A model generated the notes under the pieces. That model was given only the letters and a program-made list of their open reading frames with translations, made no database searches and was not told the DNA's origin. From Ophiodon elongatus (lineage: Eukaryota; Chordata; Actinopteri; Perciformes; Hexagrammidae): 64,000 bases of DNA. A program made the translations under genes and the position numbers. This document shows positions 1-11,100 of the stretch, piece by piece. The stretch is from contig JACSYO010002130.1 of NCBI GenBank assembly GCA_016806645.1, positions 855,197-919,196 of the forward strand, given 5' to 3'. The number at the start of each line of letters is the position of its first letter. The first letter of the stretch is position 1.

Positions 1-177
1 ATTTTAAACCTAAAACACAGCGACTTTAAGCCTTTTTTTTTTTTTTTTTTAATTTACCAAACAAAACAAAGTGTTTTCACTGGTAGAATAAATATTGCTC
101 CCATCACATTTATGCTCATATTTCTCTCAACTCTGATCCGTCATCAGTGTTCCTCTGACTGACTCTGTCTCCCTCAG

Positions 178-297
178 CTGTTTACGAAGCGCTACTACAA
201 GACCAAACATGGCACCTACGTTCCTACTCTGAGGGAGTACTGGAAGCCCGGGATGACGCGGAGGAACCTGACGTCTCCTGGAAGCAAACGCAGATGA
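178..297 (+). CDS. 3'-terminal coding exon of an unrecognised gene (partial)
   Basis: A pyrimidine-rich acceptor ending ccctcag at 171-177 precedes an open frame beginning LFTKRYYKTKHGTYVP and ending TRRNLTSPGSKRR before a TGA at 295-297. The 39 residues are very basic, with a Tyr/Lys/Arg-rich start and an Arg/Lys-rich end. The rest of the gene lies left of the window. The stop codon falls inside a GAT/ATG triplet repeat. A consensus AATAAA follows at 647-652, so 298 to about 675 is probably its 3' UTR. The gene runs toward dhrs4, tail to tail. I do not recognise the family. The reading frame was chosen because it gives a clean acceptor-to-stop exon with charged, protein-like composition. One alternative frame stays open into the triplet repeat and looks low-complexity. 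Confidence 0.5.
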   Translation: MFTKRYYKTKHGTYVPTLREYWKPGMTRRNLTSPGSKRR

Positions 298-340
298 TGA
301 TGATGATGATGATGAAAGAGATGATGATGATGATGATGAA
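293..340. repeat. (GAT/ATG)n triplet microsatellite
   Basis: Two runs of GAT repeats are separated by a short AAAGAG interruption. The run begins inside the last codons of the upstream gene and continues into its presumed 3' UTR. Confidence 0.9.
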
Positions 341-646
341 ATGGATTTTCCCTGCCAAGATTGGTGTTTTGAAACTAACGCCTTTAAAATGTGGTTACGT
401 TGGGTTTTCTCCACCCGCTGCGATGAGGAAAAATCCAAAAATACATGGAATTTCACCGGCCGCTGTGGCTGATGAACATCTTTTTGTTTTTTATCGTCAT
501 CTTTCTCTTGGCGTATGTTTTCACTTTAGCTGAATCAGACTTCAGTCAGTGGTTTGTCATCATGGAAAACAACCCCTGAAATGAGTTTAGGCACTCATCA
601 TACACACTTATGTCATTTTAAAATGTTACTGTGCAGATTGCATGTA

Positions 647-652
647 AATAAA
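647..652 (+). terminator. Polyadenylation signal of the left-edge gene
   Basis: A canonical AATAAA lies about 350 bases after the stop codon at 295-297. It is the first canonical signal seen downstream on the plus strand. Confidence 0.6.
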
Positions 653-675
653 GATCAGAATATTTTTAACCTGTA

Positions 676-1060
676 GTATGTTCAGTTAACAAAGTGTCAT
701 TGGTGGACTGCCCGTTTGATACACCGCTAATGGCTAGAAGACCAAGGACGCTCTTGAACTGCTCCTGCAGCCAATTCATGTAATAGGTGACGTGGAAGGA
801 ATCAGTGAATGGTTTAAAAAAAAAAAAAAAAAACTTCCACATCTGGGTTTGTCAATCATGTGTATATTTAAGTACTTATACATCACATAGGGGCGCGTAT
901 CATTGACTGAAAACCTTCACATTTATTTAGAAATTGAATGTCATCTTCTCATCACATGGACTGTTTAAATTAAATTGTTCGTGGCTTGTATTAGTGCTCA
1001 TATTAAAGTTTGTAGATGTATTCTGACTGTGCTGTGTCAACACTTAAAGAGTATAATCAA
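676..1060. other. Intergenic gap between convergent gene ends
   Basis: No coding potential was seen on either strand. The stretch is AT-rich with an A-homopolymer near 815-832. It separates the poly(A) signal of the left-edge gene from the minus-strand poly(A) signals of dhrs4. Confidence 0.6.
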
Positions 1061-1064
1061 CACT

Positions 1065-1078
1065 TTTATTCATTTATT
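1065..1078 (-). terminator. dhrs4: Polyadenylation signals of dhrs4
   Basis: Two TTTATT motifs at 1065-1070 and 1073-1078 read as AATAAA on the minus strand, about 100 bases past the dhrs4 stop codon. Confidence 0.6.
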
Positions 1079-1082
1079 TATT

Positions 1083-1146
1083 TATATATATCTATATAGA
1101 TATAGATCTATATCTATATAGATATAGATCTATATCTATCTATCTA
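1083..1146. repeat. Palindromic TATA/GATC tandem repeat in the dhrs4 3' UTR
   Basis: Alternating blocks of AGATCTATATCTATAT and its own complement form a nearly self-complementary stretch of about 60 bp, with two copies of a unit of about 22 bp. It lies between the dhrs4 stop codon and its poly(A) signals, so the transcript could fold into a long hairpin. Confidence 0.8.
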
Positions 1147-1178
1147 AACAGGAACACAAGTTTGTTGCCACTGGAGAC

Positions 1179-3561
1179 TCAGAGTCGGCAGCCTATCCCC
1201 CCGGTCACCGTGATGGTCTCTCCGGTGATGTAAGAAGCCTCCTCGGAGCACAAGAAGGCAATCACTCCACCGACTTCCTCCGGCTCCCCGACTCTGAAGG
1301 GCAAAATGTGAAATCTGGTATCCGTGTGTTCGTCGTACAGCACATCAGTGAGATACTTGCGACGGCGAGTTGTACCTTTTAATGCTGAGCTGGCTTTTAA
1401 ACTCGTCCATGATGTCTTCATTCCCCCATAACTGGAACAACACGGCGTATTATAGAGACTTTAACATTTATCGAGAGTAAATAAACAAAGGAAACACTCA
1501 GGTTGTAGATGCGGGATTTGAATGTGTGTTCTTCCTCCTCACCGCAGAGCTGAAGCGGGTCTTGATGACTCCGGGGGCCACGCAGTTGACTCTTATATTA
1601 CTCTGGGCCAGCTCAGGGGCCAGCGCCCGGGTCAGACCCAGCAGAGCTGTCTTACTCACACTGTAAGGGCCCAGAGCCTGCAGGGACGAGACACGGAGTG
1701 CTTTACAGACATACATTAACATGCACATTGGACTTGACCTCCTATTTATCTTACAATATAAACATTGTGCTGATTCTCCCACTGACCTGCATCGGTTGGT
1801 ATCCGGCCACAGATGACACAAACACCACATTCCCTCCTCTAAAAAGGAGAATACAGCGGATGTCATTTAAATAAACAGCGTTTATTTGGAGTTGTACAGT
1901 ATTTATTGTTGTTTGTCACTCACCCCCTCTTCTCCATATGAGGCACCACCAGCTTAGTCATGAGGAAGGCTGACTTCACATTTACAGACAGGATCTACAG
2001 AGAAATTATCCCATATTAAAATATATAAATGGAGGAAGAATAATTATTTTTCAGAGCCACAGACTTATTTAAACAATTTTTCATATGCTTCATAAGTGAG
2101 TCCCCCGGGGGGCTTCGTCTGAGGTGTGTACCTTGTCCCAGACGTCCTCTGTGGAGTCCATGATGTTTCCAAAGAAAGGGTTGACTGCTGCGTTGGACAC
2201 CAGGATATCAATGCCTCCGCACTGATCCAGAGTCTGGTGCAAACACACAATGAGACGATTAATGAGCTTACGAGTCATATGAATCACTGGCAGCCTCATA
2301 ATTGTTGGTATGCAGCCATGTGGACCAAACTTGTAGAAGCAGTTGTCTGAAGGCGTGTGGTTGGTAGAATTGTAAAAATACTCACCGTTTGGACCAGTTT
2401 TTCTCTGTCTTCTCCTTTGCCGACGTTACAGGTGGTGCCAGTCACTTGGATGCTCTGGCTCTGCAGCAACGCCACGGCCTTGTCCACGTTGGCCTGCCGC
2501 CGGCTGCTCACCACCACATGGGCTCCTCTCTTCCCCAGAGCCTGAGCTGCAGCCAGACCAATTCTGAGGAGGAGGAGGAGGAGGAGGAGGAGGAGGAGGA
2601 GAAGAAGAGCGTCTCAGTAAGGGATCAAGTCTGTAATTGTGGCTGTTTTACGTGACGTTATTAAGAGACAATTGTTTTCAGGTACCCGTCCTTTGACAAT
2701 TCAAAGATTCAAGATTTGATGCTTCATGGCCAATTCAATGTAATGTAGTGAAATTTGTATTAGAGCGCTCGCATAAAACTAAACGGGAAACTCCAAACAC
2801 AACATGACTGTACTGAAGACTTCAACAAATAGTGAAAACACTAAATGATCGCAGTAAAAACATAAAAACGATGCATGAAAAGGGTAGAATGAATAAATAA
2901 ATAAAGCCAATTTCCCCATAGTGACGCTATCAGCACCATATGATCTGTTCCATTGTGTAACATTTAGTGTCCTAAGCACAGGAATAACAACACTACCGGT
3001 ATTCAAATGGTAAAAGTAAAGGTTTAGTCACTTCTTTTTTATAGTCTAGGTGTAACTTTTAGCAAGGGATGGTAGCTCATGACTCATGACCAATGGTTTT
3101 TTTGATGGTTAGTTTGATGCGTCACTTTGCCGAGCCTTTCCCTGTCTGGACCTGAGGTGCTGCAGTTACAGTTCTGTTATTGCAAAGCTGGTGAGCATAA
3201 TTCCTTCCTGTATATTTGGGACCTTTTTTTTGTCTGTCTCACAAAGAAAAGTCTTTGCTGAGCTTTCTTCGTATGATCACAACTAAGCGTAGTTTCTATA
3301 TCATCAAAGGGAATGTTTGATTATCCACTCGGTATCCCTGCTTCATCAGGACAGCATATAAGTATTTCCAAAGACATTTACTTAGTTAGTGTTCTGTGTA
3401 TTTTTTGCAGAGTATAAACAAAAGAGGAATTCATAAAGGAATTCATACCCATCTGTGGAGGCAGTGACTATAGCGACCTTTCCAGCAAGGCTACTTTGAG
3501 ACATACTTCTTTGTCCAGCAACAGGATTGGTCCTAAGGCACCTGAATACACTCCTCAACAT
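1179..3561 (-). CDS. dhrs4: dhrs4: dehydrogenase/reductase SDR family member 4, 8 exons
   Basis: Predicted 273-aa NADPH-dependent carbonyl/retinal reductase of the classical SDR fold, peroxisomal by family precedent. Exons, in transcription order: 3561-3449, 2563-2386, 2233-2132, 1994-1924, 1838-1787, 1677-1543, 1431-1376, 1293-1179. Every junction is GT-AG and codon phase is kept throughout. Visible motifs are a cofactor-binding TASTDGIG (about 33-40), SNAAVNPFFG in exon 3, and the catalytic set Ser164, Tyr177 and Lys181 (VFVSS; YSVSK). The NIRVNCVAPG and YITGET motifs are also present. The protein ends Cys-Arg-Leu, which fits the PTS1 peroxisomal tripeptide consensus. The start MLRSVFRCL is the first ATG and aligns with the DHRS4 N-terminus. 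Length is close to human DHRS4 (278 aa). A related DHRS2-type paralogue is a less likely alternative. Confidence 0.93.
2566..2608. repeat. (GAG)n microsatellite in dhrs4 intron 1
   Basis: About eleven GAG triplets, then AAG, immediately adjoin the exon 2 acceptor at 2564-2566. On the gene strand this reads as a CTC-rich polypyrimidine tract, so the repeat serves as the splice-acceptor pyrimidine run. Confidence 0.85.
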
Positions 3562-4179
3562 CACCTGTGAACACAGAATAGTCACGGATAATGTTTTGTT
3601 ATTAAAACACTGGGTATCTAGGGTAGAGGTCATCTGACAGCAGTGGTGCACGAAGTGGAGAAGTAAACAATTAGTTAACGGAGTTAGAAACATCCTTTTT
3701 GACATGTCACTGAAACAATTAATACACTTATTGATACATGGTGCTACAGCAACAATAACATACTTGATTGGTATTAAAAGCAAACTCAAGACAATTTAGT
3801 AAAAGTCTACATTGCATGAGCAACTAATGCAATTACGCAAATGTGATCAATAGCATTATCTCACCCTGCAGGTCATGCAATATTGAGGTTGAACAGTGGA
3901 AGAATTTATTTAAAGACAAAGTCTACTTCTGGACCTTTGAGTACCGACGACTCATGTGTAGTTGTATTTTCCGGGGTAAAATTTGCACTGTCAAAATAAA
4001 AGCCTCCAGGAAGGAGCAAAACGAAATTAGCTGCTCTTTAATTCAACTGTACAAAGCAAGTCTTTCAAAACAATGATGCTATTTGTTTAGGGAATTAAGC
4101 ATTTTTCTGTAATATCCGGTAATATACAAAATATACTATATTTTTAGGGTTTTTTTCAGTTCAAAGCATAGTGTTCTGA

Positions 4180-5150
4180 TTCACAACTAAATCCGGACGT
4201 CCCTAAACGCAACACTGCACCAACGAGCCAATCACAGACGCGCTGTGTTCCGGGCGGCGGACACCGGCGCGAGCTCACAAGCGTCGGATCGGTCTAACTT
4301 CCCGAAGCCGACGCTTGCGCTCTGCTTGTAGCTCGGCGGACCACGTGACGCCACCAGGGGGCGGGGCCAACCGTGTTGTCATCGCCGAAGATGATTGAAC
4401 GCCGATGGCCTCAGATTTTCACGCCTGAGAAGAAGTGATTTTTTACGGATCCCGGACAGAACGCCGACGCCAAGTTTATGGGGGAAAATATATTTAAACA
4501 AAACAAGGTAACTGTGATTATTTCACGACGGCTGTTCCGGGTGCTCACGTGTACTGGGAGACGGCTCGCGAGCGGGTTTTTCACCCGGCGGTGCCATTGT
4601 TGTTTTGGACTGAACTTTAGCGTCAGGCGATGGAGAGGACCACCTTTTTTAACGTCGCGAGCAGCTAGGCCGCGACGACACGGCTCTCGCTGTCGAAGCC
4701 AACGGCTGCCCACACTTTAAACCAACCGTCGGTCACACCTTGATAGGTGTTTATAATCAGAAAAAAAGGTATATTTAACAGCGAGTGCACACCGCTTATT
4801 TAAATCGTAGCTAACGTTAGCTCCCGTTTAGCGGTTGGTATTTGACGTTACGTTACGTTACTGGGCGTGAAAAAGAGAGACAGGTGTCGTTACCCGCCTA
4901 CCTTTCCTCTCACACGTGCCCTGCACCGTTCTGAGTTTGGTGGGTTTACTAAACTGTCTCGTGTGTGTGTGTGTGTTTTTATTAATGAACGTGTCGTCCG
5001 GGTGAAGGCGGAGACGACGAGGACTGAGGGATGTGTGTCCTCCCCGGACTCCGCTGTGGGCCACGAGAACCCCCGGTGATCTAGATGGACGACCCCGACG
5101 GACCAGGACCCTGGAGTGATCTTCTCTAAGTCATTACTGTTAACTTTAGC
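4180..5150. promoter_or_regulatory. CpG-rich segment between dhrs4 and efs, including the efs 5' UTR
   Basis: A CpG-dense stretch contains a CCAAT box (near 4218), an E-box CACGTGAC (4342-4349), a CTCF-like site overlapping a GC box (4351-4368), and further GC-rich sequence to about 5120. It lies between the divergent ATGs of dhrs4 (3561) and efs (5155). The efs 5' UTR probably lies within it. No obvious TATA box was seen. Confidence 0.65.
4351..4368 (+). promoter_or_regulatory. CTCF-like motif overlapping a GC box
   Basis: The string CCACCAGGGGGCGGGGCC matches the core CTCF consensus (CCASYAGRKGGC) throughout its first twelve bases. It runs into a GC box and lies a few bases after a CACGTGAC E-box. 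Confidence 0.6.
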
Positions 5151-5154
5151 TACG

Positions 5155-8100
5155 ATGTCGGTCTCCGTGAGTACACTATTTGTCTCTTTTGAGTGTGTGA
5201 ACTCTTTTCATGGTGTCAAAATGGAATTAAAACTATTTATTTTAAAGCTGGACGTGGTTCTGCCATTGTGTGTTTTCTCACCTTGTCCATAATATTTAAT
5301 CAGGCTCCTCATTGCCTCCATTACTGTTTGTAAGGGGGTCCCACATGGCCCAATGGAGCCCAGTTGTCCCCAGGGGGTTGGTTTAGAAAATGAAAGGGGG
5401 GCCTGACTCTCTGGCTTTAGGTTGGCAATTAAATCCTAAACAGCAAGGGACAGATGTGCCTCTTATCCCCTCCCCCTTCCCCTCATCTTGCTCATTACCA
5501 TTAAGCCCTTGTGTCCAGTTGAACATTGATCGCCCCCGACTGTGCCCCTCTTTCTTTCTGCCTCATAATTATTGACACAGCTGTGAATTTTGAGTTTGTC
5601 ATGATGCTAGCTTTTTATTTTTTTTGTGTTCACCCAACCTCTTCCTGTCCCCTCTGTCTCTCGCATTGGATATTTTACGAGATCTTCCCTATTCACTCCT
5701 ATTCACTCTCCATTCAATAGCCCCAAACAATCAACCTTTTGATACTCCTGACTTGGCATTGCCATGTCAATGTCCTTGCTTGTTGGTGGTGTGCAGATGT
5801 GAGACACTAGCGTGTGTGAATTTAGGCTGTTGATTTAAAACCTACTTTTACTGGCCATTTGGTGTGTTTGTTGTTTGAATTATTGAATGGAAGGAAGGGT
5901 CTGTGTTTATGGTTTCTGCTTTTGTCTCGTCCTCTCTCTCAGACGGTATTGGCAAAGGCCCTGTTTGACAACGCGGCAGAGAGCCCGGAGGAGCTGGCTT
6001 TCCGGAAGGGTGACATACTGATGGTTCTTGAACAGGAGCAGGGTGGTGGGCCGGGCTGGTGGCTCTGCTCCCTGCATGGCAGACAGGGCATTGCCCCTGC
6101 GAACCGCCTTCGACTCCTCCAAACCGCCCCAGCCCCAGGCTCAGACCCCCACCGTGGCCCCGCTGAGGACTCTGTCTACCTGTCGCCTGTCCCCCCACTG
6201 ACCCGGACTGCAGTCAGCGGCAGTGCAGAGGACATGGATGGAGTGTATCGCTCCCCGCCAGCTGTTGGTGAGGCACGAGGAGCTGTCTTAAGGCCTGGGG
6301 AGCTCCGCAGAGTCGAGGGCGGGCGCCCACGCTCTCACTCAAGCTCTGGCCTCCGGCCAAGACCCGACTGGGACTTAGGGGGGGCGGGGCGTCCACGCTC
6401 ACCCTCTTTGAAAGGCCGAGGCACAGAAATGACAGGAACACTTTATCAGACTCCAGTAAGTCCCATGCCTTCAGCAGCTCAGCATGCCAGACAACCAGGA
6501 GCTCTCACGGCTTCAGAGTCAGTTTACCTCGCCCCCACTGGACTTCCAAGGGCAGCTGATGAAGCAGAGGACACTACATATCTAGTTCCTAGAGAAACAC
6601 TAACAACTGGACACTCGGAAGACTGTTATTTGGTGCCCAAAGGTACGCCACTTGCAGATGACGATGTTTACCAATCCCCAACAGGAGGGGTTGCGGGCTC
6701 TGCTGTGTGCTCTAATGGCCCCAGTGGAACACCTGGTACCCCCCAGATGAAAGTGAGCCAGGACACACCTGCGATGTACCAAACACCCACCCCAGTGGGA
6801 GCAAACCTCCACAGGACTTCTGCCACAGTTTTGGCCCACCAGCACCCATCTCAATTATCCCCTATCCAAGCATCTCCCAGACCTCTGCTCAAGGGAGTTT
6901 CACCTAACCCCGCTGTTGCAAGGGGCAAACCCAGCCTGGCCTGTCACCGGGGGTCTCCTTTGCTGGTCCGAGCAGGCCAGGTCAGGGTTCCTGGTTCACC
7001 AAACTTTGCCCGCAAACCTCCTCCACCGGCACCTCCAGTGAGGGGAGTCACCAGGAAAGATTCATCATCATCAGCTGATTTTAACTCCGTCCCCAAACCT
7101 ATTGCTCAGGTCACTTCTGCAAGCCTGCAGCAAGAGGAGGACAAACAGAGGGGGGGTCCTCAGAGTAAGGAGGACAGGATGAATAATGTCCTGGAGAAAA
7201 GCAACAACATGCTGAACAAAAAAGGAGATAAACAGGATTACTCAGATGATGTGGATGACCAGGTTTGTGACGGCTACTTCACCTACCACACTGTTAAAAC
7301 CCGATAGTGATGTGTTGTTTTAGGATCATACATTTCTTATTTGCTCCAAAAAATTATTTAATCGTAGGAAGTTTGTTCGTTGAGTGAGTTTACATGTTGT
7401 CCAAGTTTCATCAGCATTTTTGAAAAATATACAACTTTTGATCGACCAAAACCTGCAATTATAATTTGGTTTGTCTTGGTAGGTGTATGACACTCCTCCC
7501 AGTGGCAGGTGGCAGCGCCCTGTCCCATCTTCCATTGGTGATGATGATGATGATGGCATCTATGACACCCCTCGCAGTGTCCCACCACAAACTGATTCTG
7601 AGTCAGAGGTAAAGAACCCTTACTGAGCCACAGATCGACCCGTTTTATTTGTACCTTTTCGAATGTCTTTAACCTCCTCTTACATTTATGACTTGTCTCA
7701 CATTTTGGAGATTGAAATGTCTGCTTACATACAATTTGTGTTTTGGAGTCCGTGTGCAGACAATGACGTATTCCAGAGGTTTTTCTGTTCTGCCTATAAT
7801 TATACTTTGTCTTTCATATTCTGACAGTCAAATGACAATCCTTATGAATGTTAGAATTTACTGAGAAAGAGCTGGGAACCATTAGTAAACTGGCGTGTTG
7901 AATTCATGTCTGTACAAGTGAAGCAATTCACCAACAACAGATGACTATCATGTACCCTGATACCATTTCTTCCCACATTCCACCATCAGTCTGTCTCCCT
8001 GCCCCCCTTTCAAGGCGAGGCCACACCTGTCTCTCTCTGCTGGGGGAGCCTGTCTAACCAGTCCAAATGCTGCTGCTATTTTCTCCCTGTCACACCCATC

Positions 8101-11100
8101 TGTCAGGGCCATGCCAAGGCCAATCCACCAGCACCCTGCCCCCAGTGGTCTCCCCTTTAACCTTACTTAAATACGTCTGCCAGCTGTTGGATTATTTTTT
8201 CCTCTTTGCCTGCAATTATTGAATGTGGACTCACTGCTTTTAGACTGAGCTCTTCTAGGGGACTAATGTGTCTCCGCCCACATTTGGTGTTTGTGGTGAT
8301 CCTGTGACGGCATGTGTTTTTACTTTTACCAGATCGTTCATGCACAAGCCAGGTTTGAAGGAAGTCTAAAGTCTTCTAAGCTCACATGACACAAATCTGT
8401 GAACCTCCAGTATTGTGGATGCATCATTGTTCCCTCATTGACACAGAAACCCCATATTGTGTCATTGCACAATGAATACATTGTGTCCCTGTCCCATAGT
8501 AATGATCCTCTGTCCACACAATCATAAAGTGAACTACACACATGATATCAAAAACATCCCCTCTGTCTTTTCCTCCACTTGTAGGTCTATGATGTCCCCA
8601 CCATCACTCTCAATATGTCCACATCAGATGTCCAGCCTGAAGAAGTCGATGAAGACGTATACAGTGTTCCTACACTTCCCGGGGTGCCTCTGGGCCCGGG
8701 GGAGTCCACCATCAACCACTCTGGCGAGGATGTTGGACAGGTCTATCGCGTCCCCGGATCTGAGAAACGAGTTAGCAGTCACAACCGGGACTCCTCTGAA
8801 CCCGACTGTGGCATCTACGACATGCCCGCGCTGACCGCCGAAGTCCTCTCTCACTCTTTGTCGTCCTCCTCCACCTCTACTCGCCGCCTCTCTGTTTCTA
8901 GTAACGGCTCAGGTGACGTGCAGTGGAGAGCCACGCTTGCCAGCCTTGTCCACTCGGCGCTGAGCGCGGCCTCCACTCTGTCGTCGCGGGACCTGGCCAC
9001 CTCGTTGGCTGAAATCCTGTCGACGTGGAAAGCGTGTCATTCAGACGATCCTCCGCCGCCTCTTCAGCAGGCATGGGCTCGTCTGTCGGACCTCCTGCCG
9101 GCGTTGTCCGCTATCGGCAACGCTCCTCCGTCTGAAGGGCTGTTGACGCTGGTCCAGCGCTCCCTCGAGGAGAGCGCCTTCCTCTTGCAGGCTCAGGGTC
9201 GACCACGTTTGCCTTCCCAAGACTCCCTGTCCCGCAGGCCGCTGCCCGCGCTCCCGGTGCCTGATGGGAAATCCTCAGGCGGTGGAATGGGCTCCCGTAA
9301 AGGTAGCTGGATCCAGGAGCGGCCCCTGCCGCCAACCCCTCAGCCCGCCTTCCCGTTGCCTCCCACTATGTCGACGGTGACACTGACAATCGGCCCCGTT
9401 GACGGTGAAGATGACCCCAGCAATGAGTATGCAGGGATTGGCTTGACCCCCATCCCTGCCCCCGTACCTACTGGGGACAGCGTTGGCTATGTCAAGCTGC
9501 AGGTCAGTTTTCATGATTCAATTAATTTATTGTTATACAACATTTTCAAGAAATGTTTTACTTTTTACGGCAACTAATTAATGTTTTTAATATCAGCTTT
9601 CAATCATTTACATTCACATGTTTCTTATTTCTTCCCGTTCGGTTCCTGATGTTTTTTATGTGTTTAAACACATCTCTAGTTTTTGCTGCTAACTGTTCAT
9701 ACATGACGTGTGTGCACAGGAGGATTTATGGTTACAATACTATGAAACATGGAGTCTAAACCTGCCTGTCTACATGCCTGACTGTGTTCTCGTTCCCACA
9801 CTAGGGTAAACCTGAGCCACTTCCTGATATTCTGGGTGAGAACGGACACATGCAAACCATCAATGCAGATCCAACAGTGAGTTTCTTTTTTTTTTTTTCT
9901 ACAGCCATAAACACAATCCTTCACTCCTGCAATCCAGAAGTTTTTGTTGAACAGAAACTATCAGCAAGTCCACACAGACAGTCATTGATTCACTCTGTGT
10001 TGTTCACAGTGTGCTCTGTTTACTAATGAACAGTGTGACTCATTAATCCAGTTTGCTGCAGCTCTTTGGCTCTTGATGTGGCACAAACCCGTCTTCAGTC
10101 CACACTTACGATGTCTACTCAACACCTCCTGACTTAACTTCACATTAACCCCTGTTGATCCATGTCTCGTGAATCTGTACAGCCATCCATCATTCTTGAG
10201 AGAATCTGGTCATAATGTTAAAGGTTTTTATTTGCTCTTCTGATAACCCAACATCAAGGTTTTTTAGTCTTGAGTTTTGTAACGGCAAACGAGCAGAATT
10301 ACAACCGTGTCTTGTCTCATCTCTCGAGTCAGTTTGGTCTTCTGTTTCTTGAGACTGAGGTCATGTTTTCTTATCACTCAGTCTACATTTTTTTCTGCTC
10401 CTTGCTAGATTCCTTGGCTACGCCACAGGCCACCAACAAGAGGTCATTTGTAAATCTTAACAATCTTGCCTCACATAGAATGCAGGCTGCCGGACAATGA
10501 GTGACAGAAAAGCACAGTAATTCTTTCAACAGTGCCACTTGCTGACGTACTATATTTATGACTTTCTCTGGCTTTTAAGTTTGGTGTCAGACTCAACTTT
10601 ATTTAAAAGAGGGTTGAGTTCTCACTTCCTGTATTACATTAACACAGTTATACTCCTTCAATCAGAGATGTCTGCATATGTTTGTTTACATGAGGACGCT
10701 CTGATGTCCAGGAGGCAGATAAGTGGTTTCTTAAGATCAGCGTAACTAATGATTCTTTTTTTTTGTCATGGTAGAAAAGAAAAGCATCAAATCCTTACAT
10801 TCCGATGCTGGAAGCAGAAAATGTTTGGCATTTTTGCTTAAAAAAACTACTAAAGAGATTTTTCAGTCATCAACAGTAGACCGATCAACAGAAAATGAAT
10901 CGGCTATCAGTTTAACGGCTAATCGTTGCAGCTCCAAGGTTCCTCTGAATGTAATGTAATTAACTGCAGTACAGCAAAATGGCTTTAAACATAAATTGCG
11001 TTTCTCATTCATTCTCCATGTTTGGATTTCCCCACCTCTTACAGGGCTTCAACGTGGGAAACTTCTCAAAAATCCACTTTGCCATCCAATTTCTCTGATT

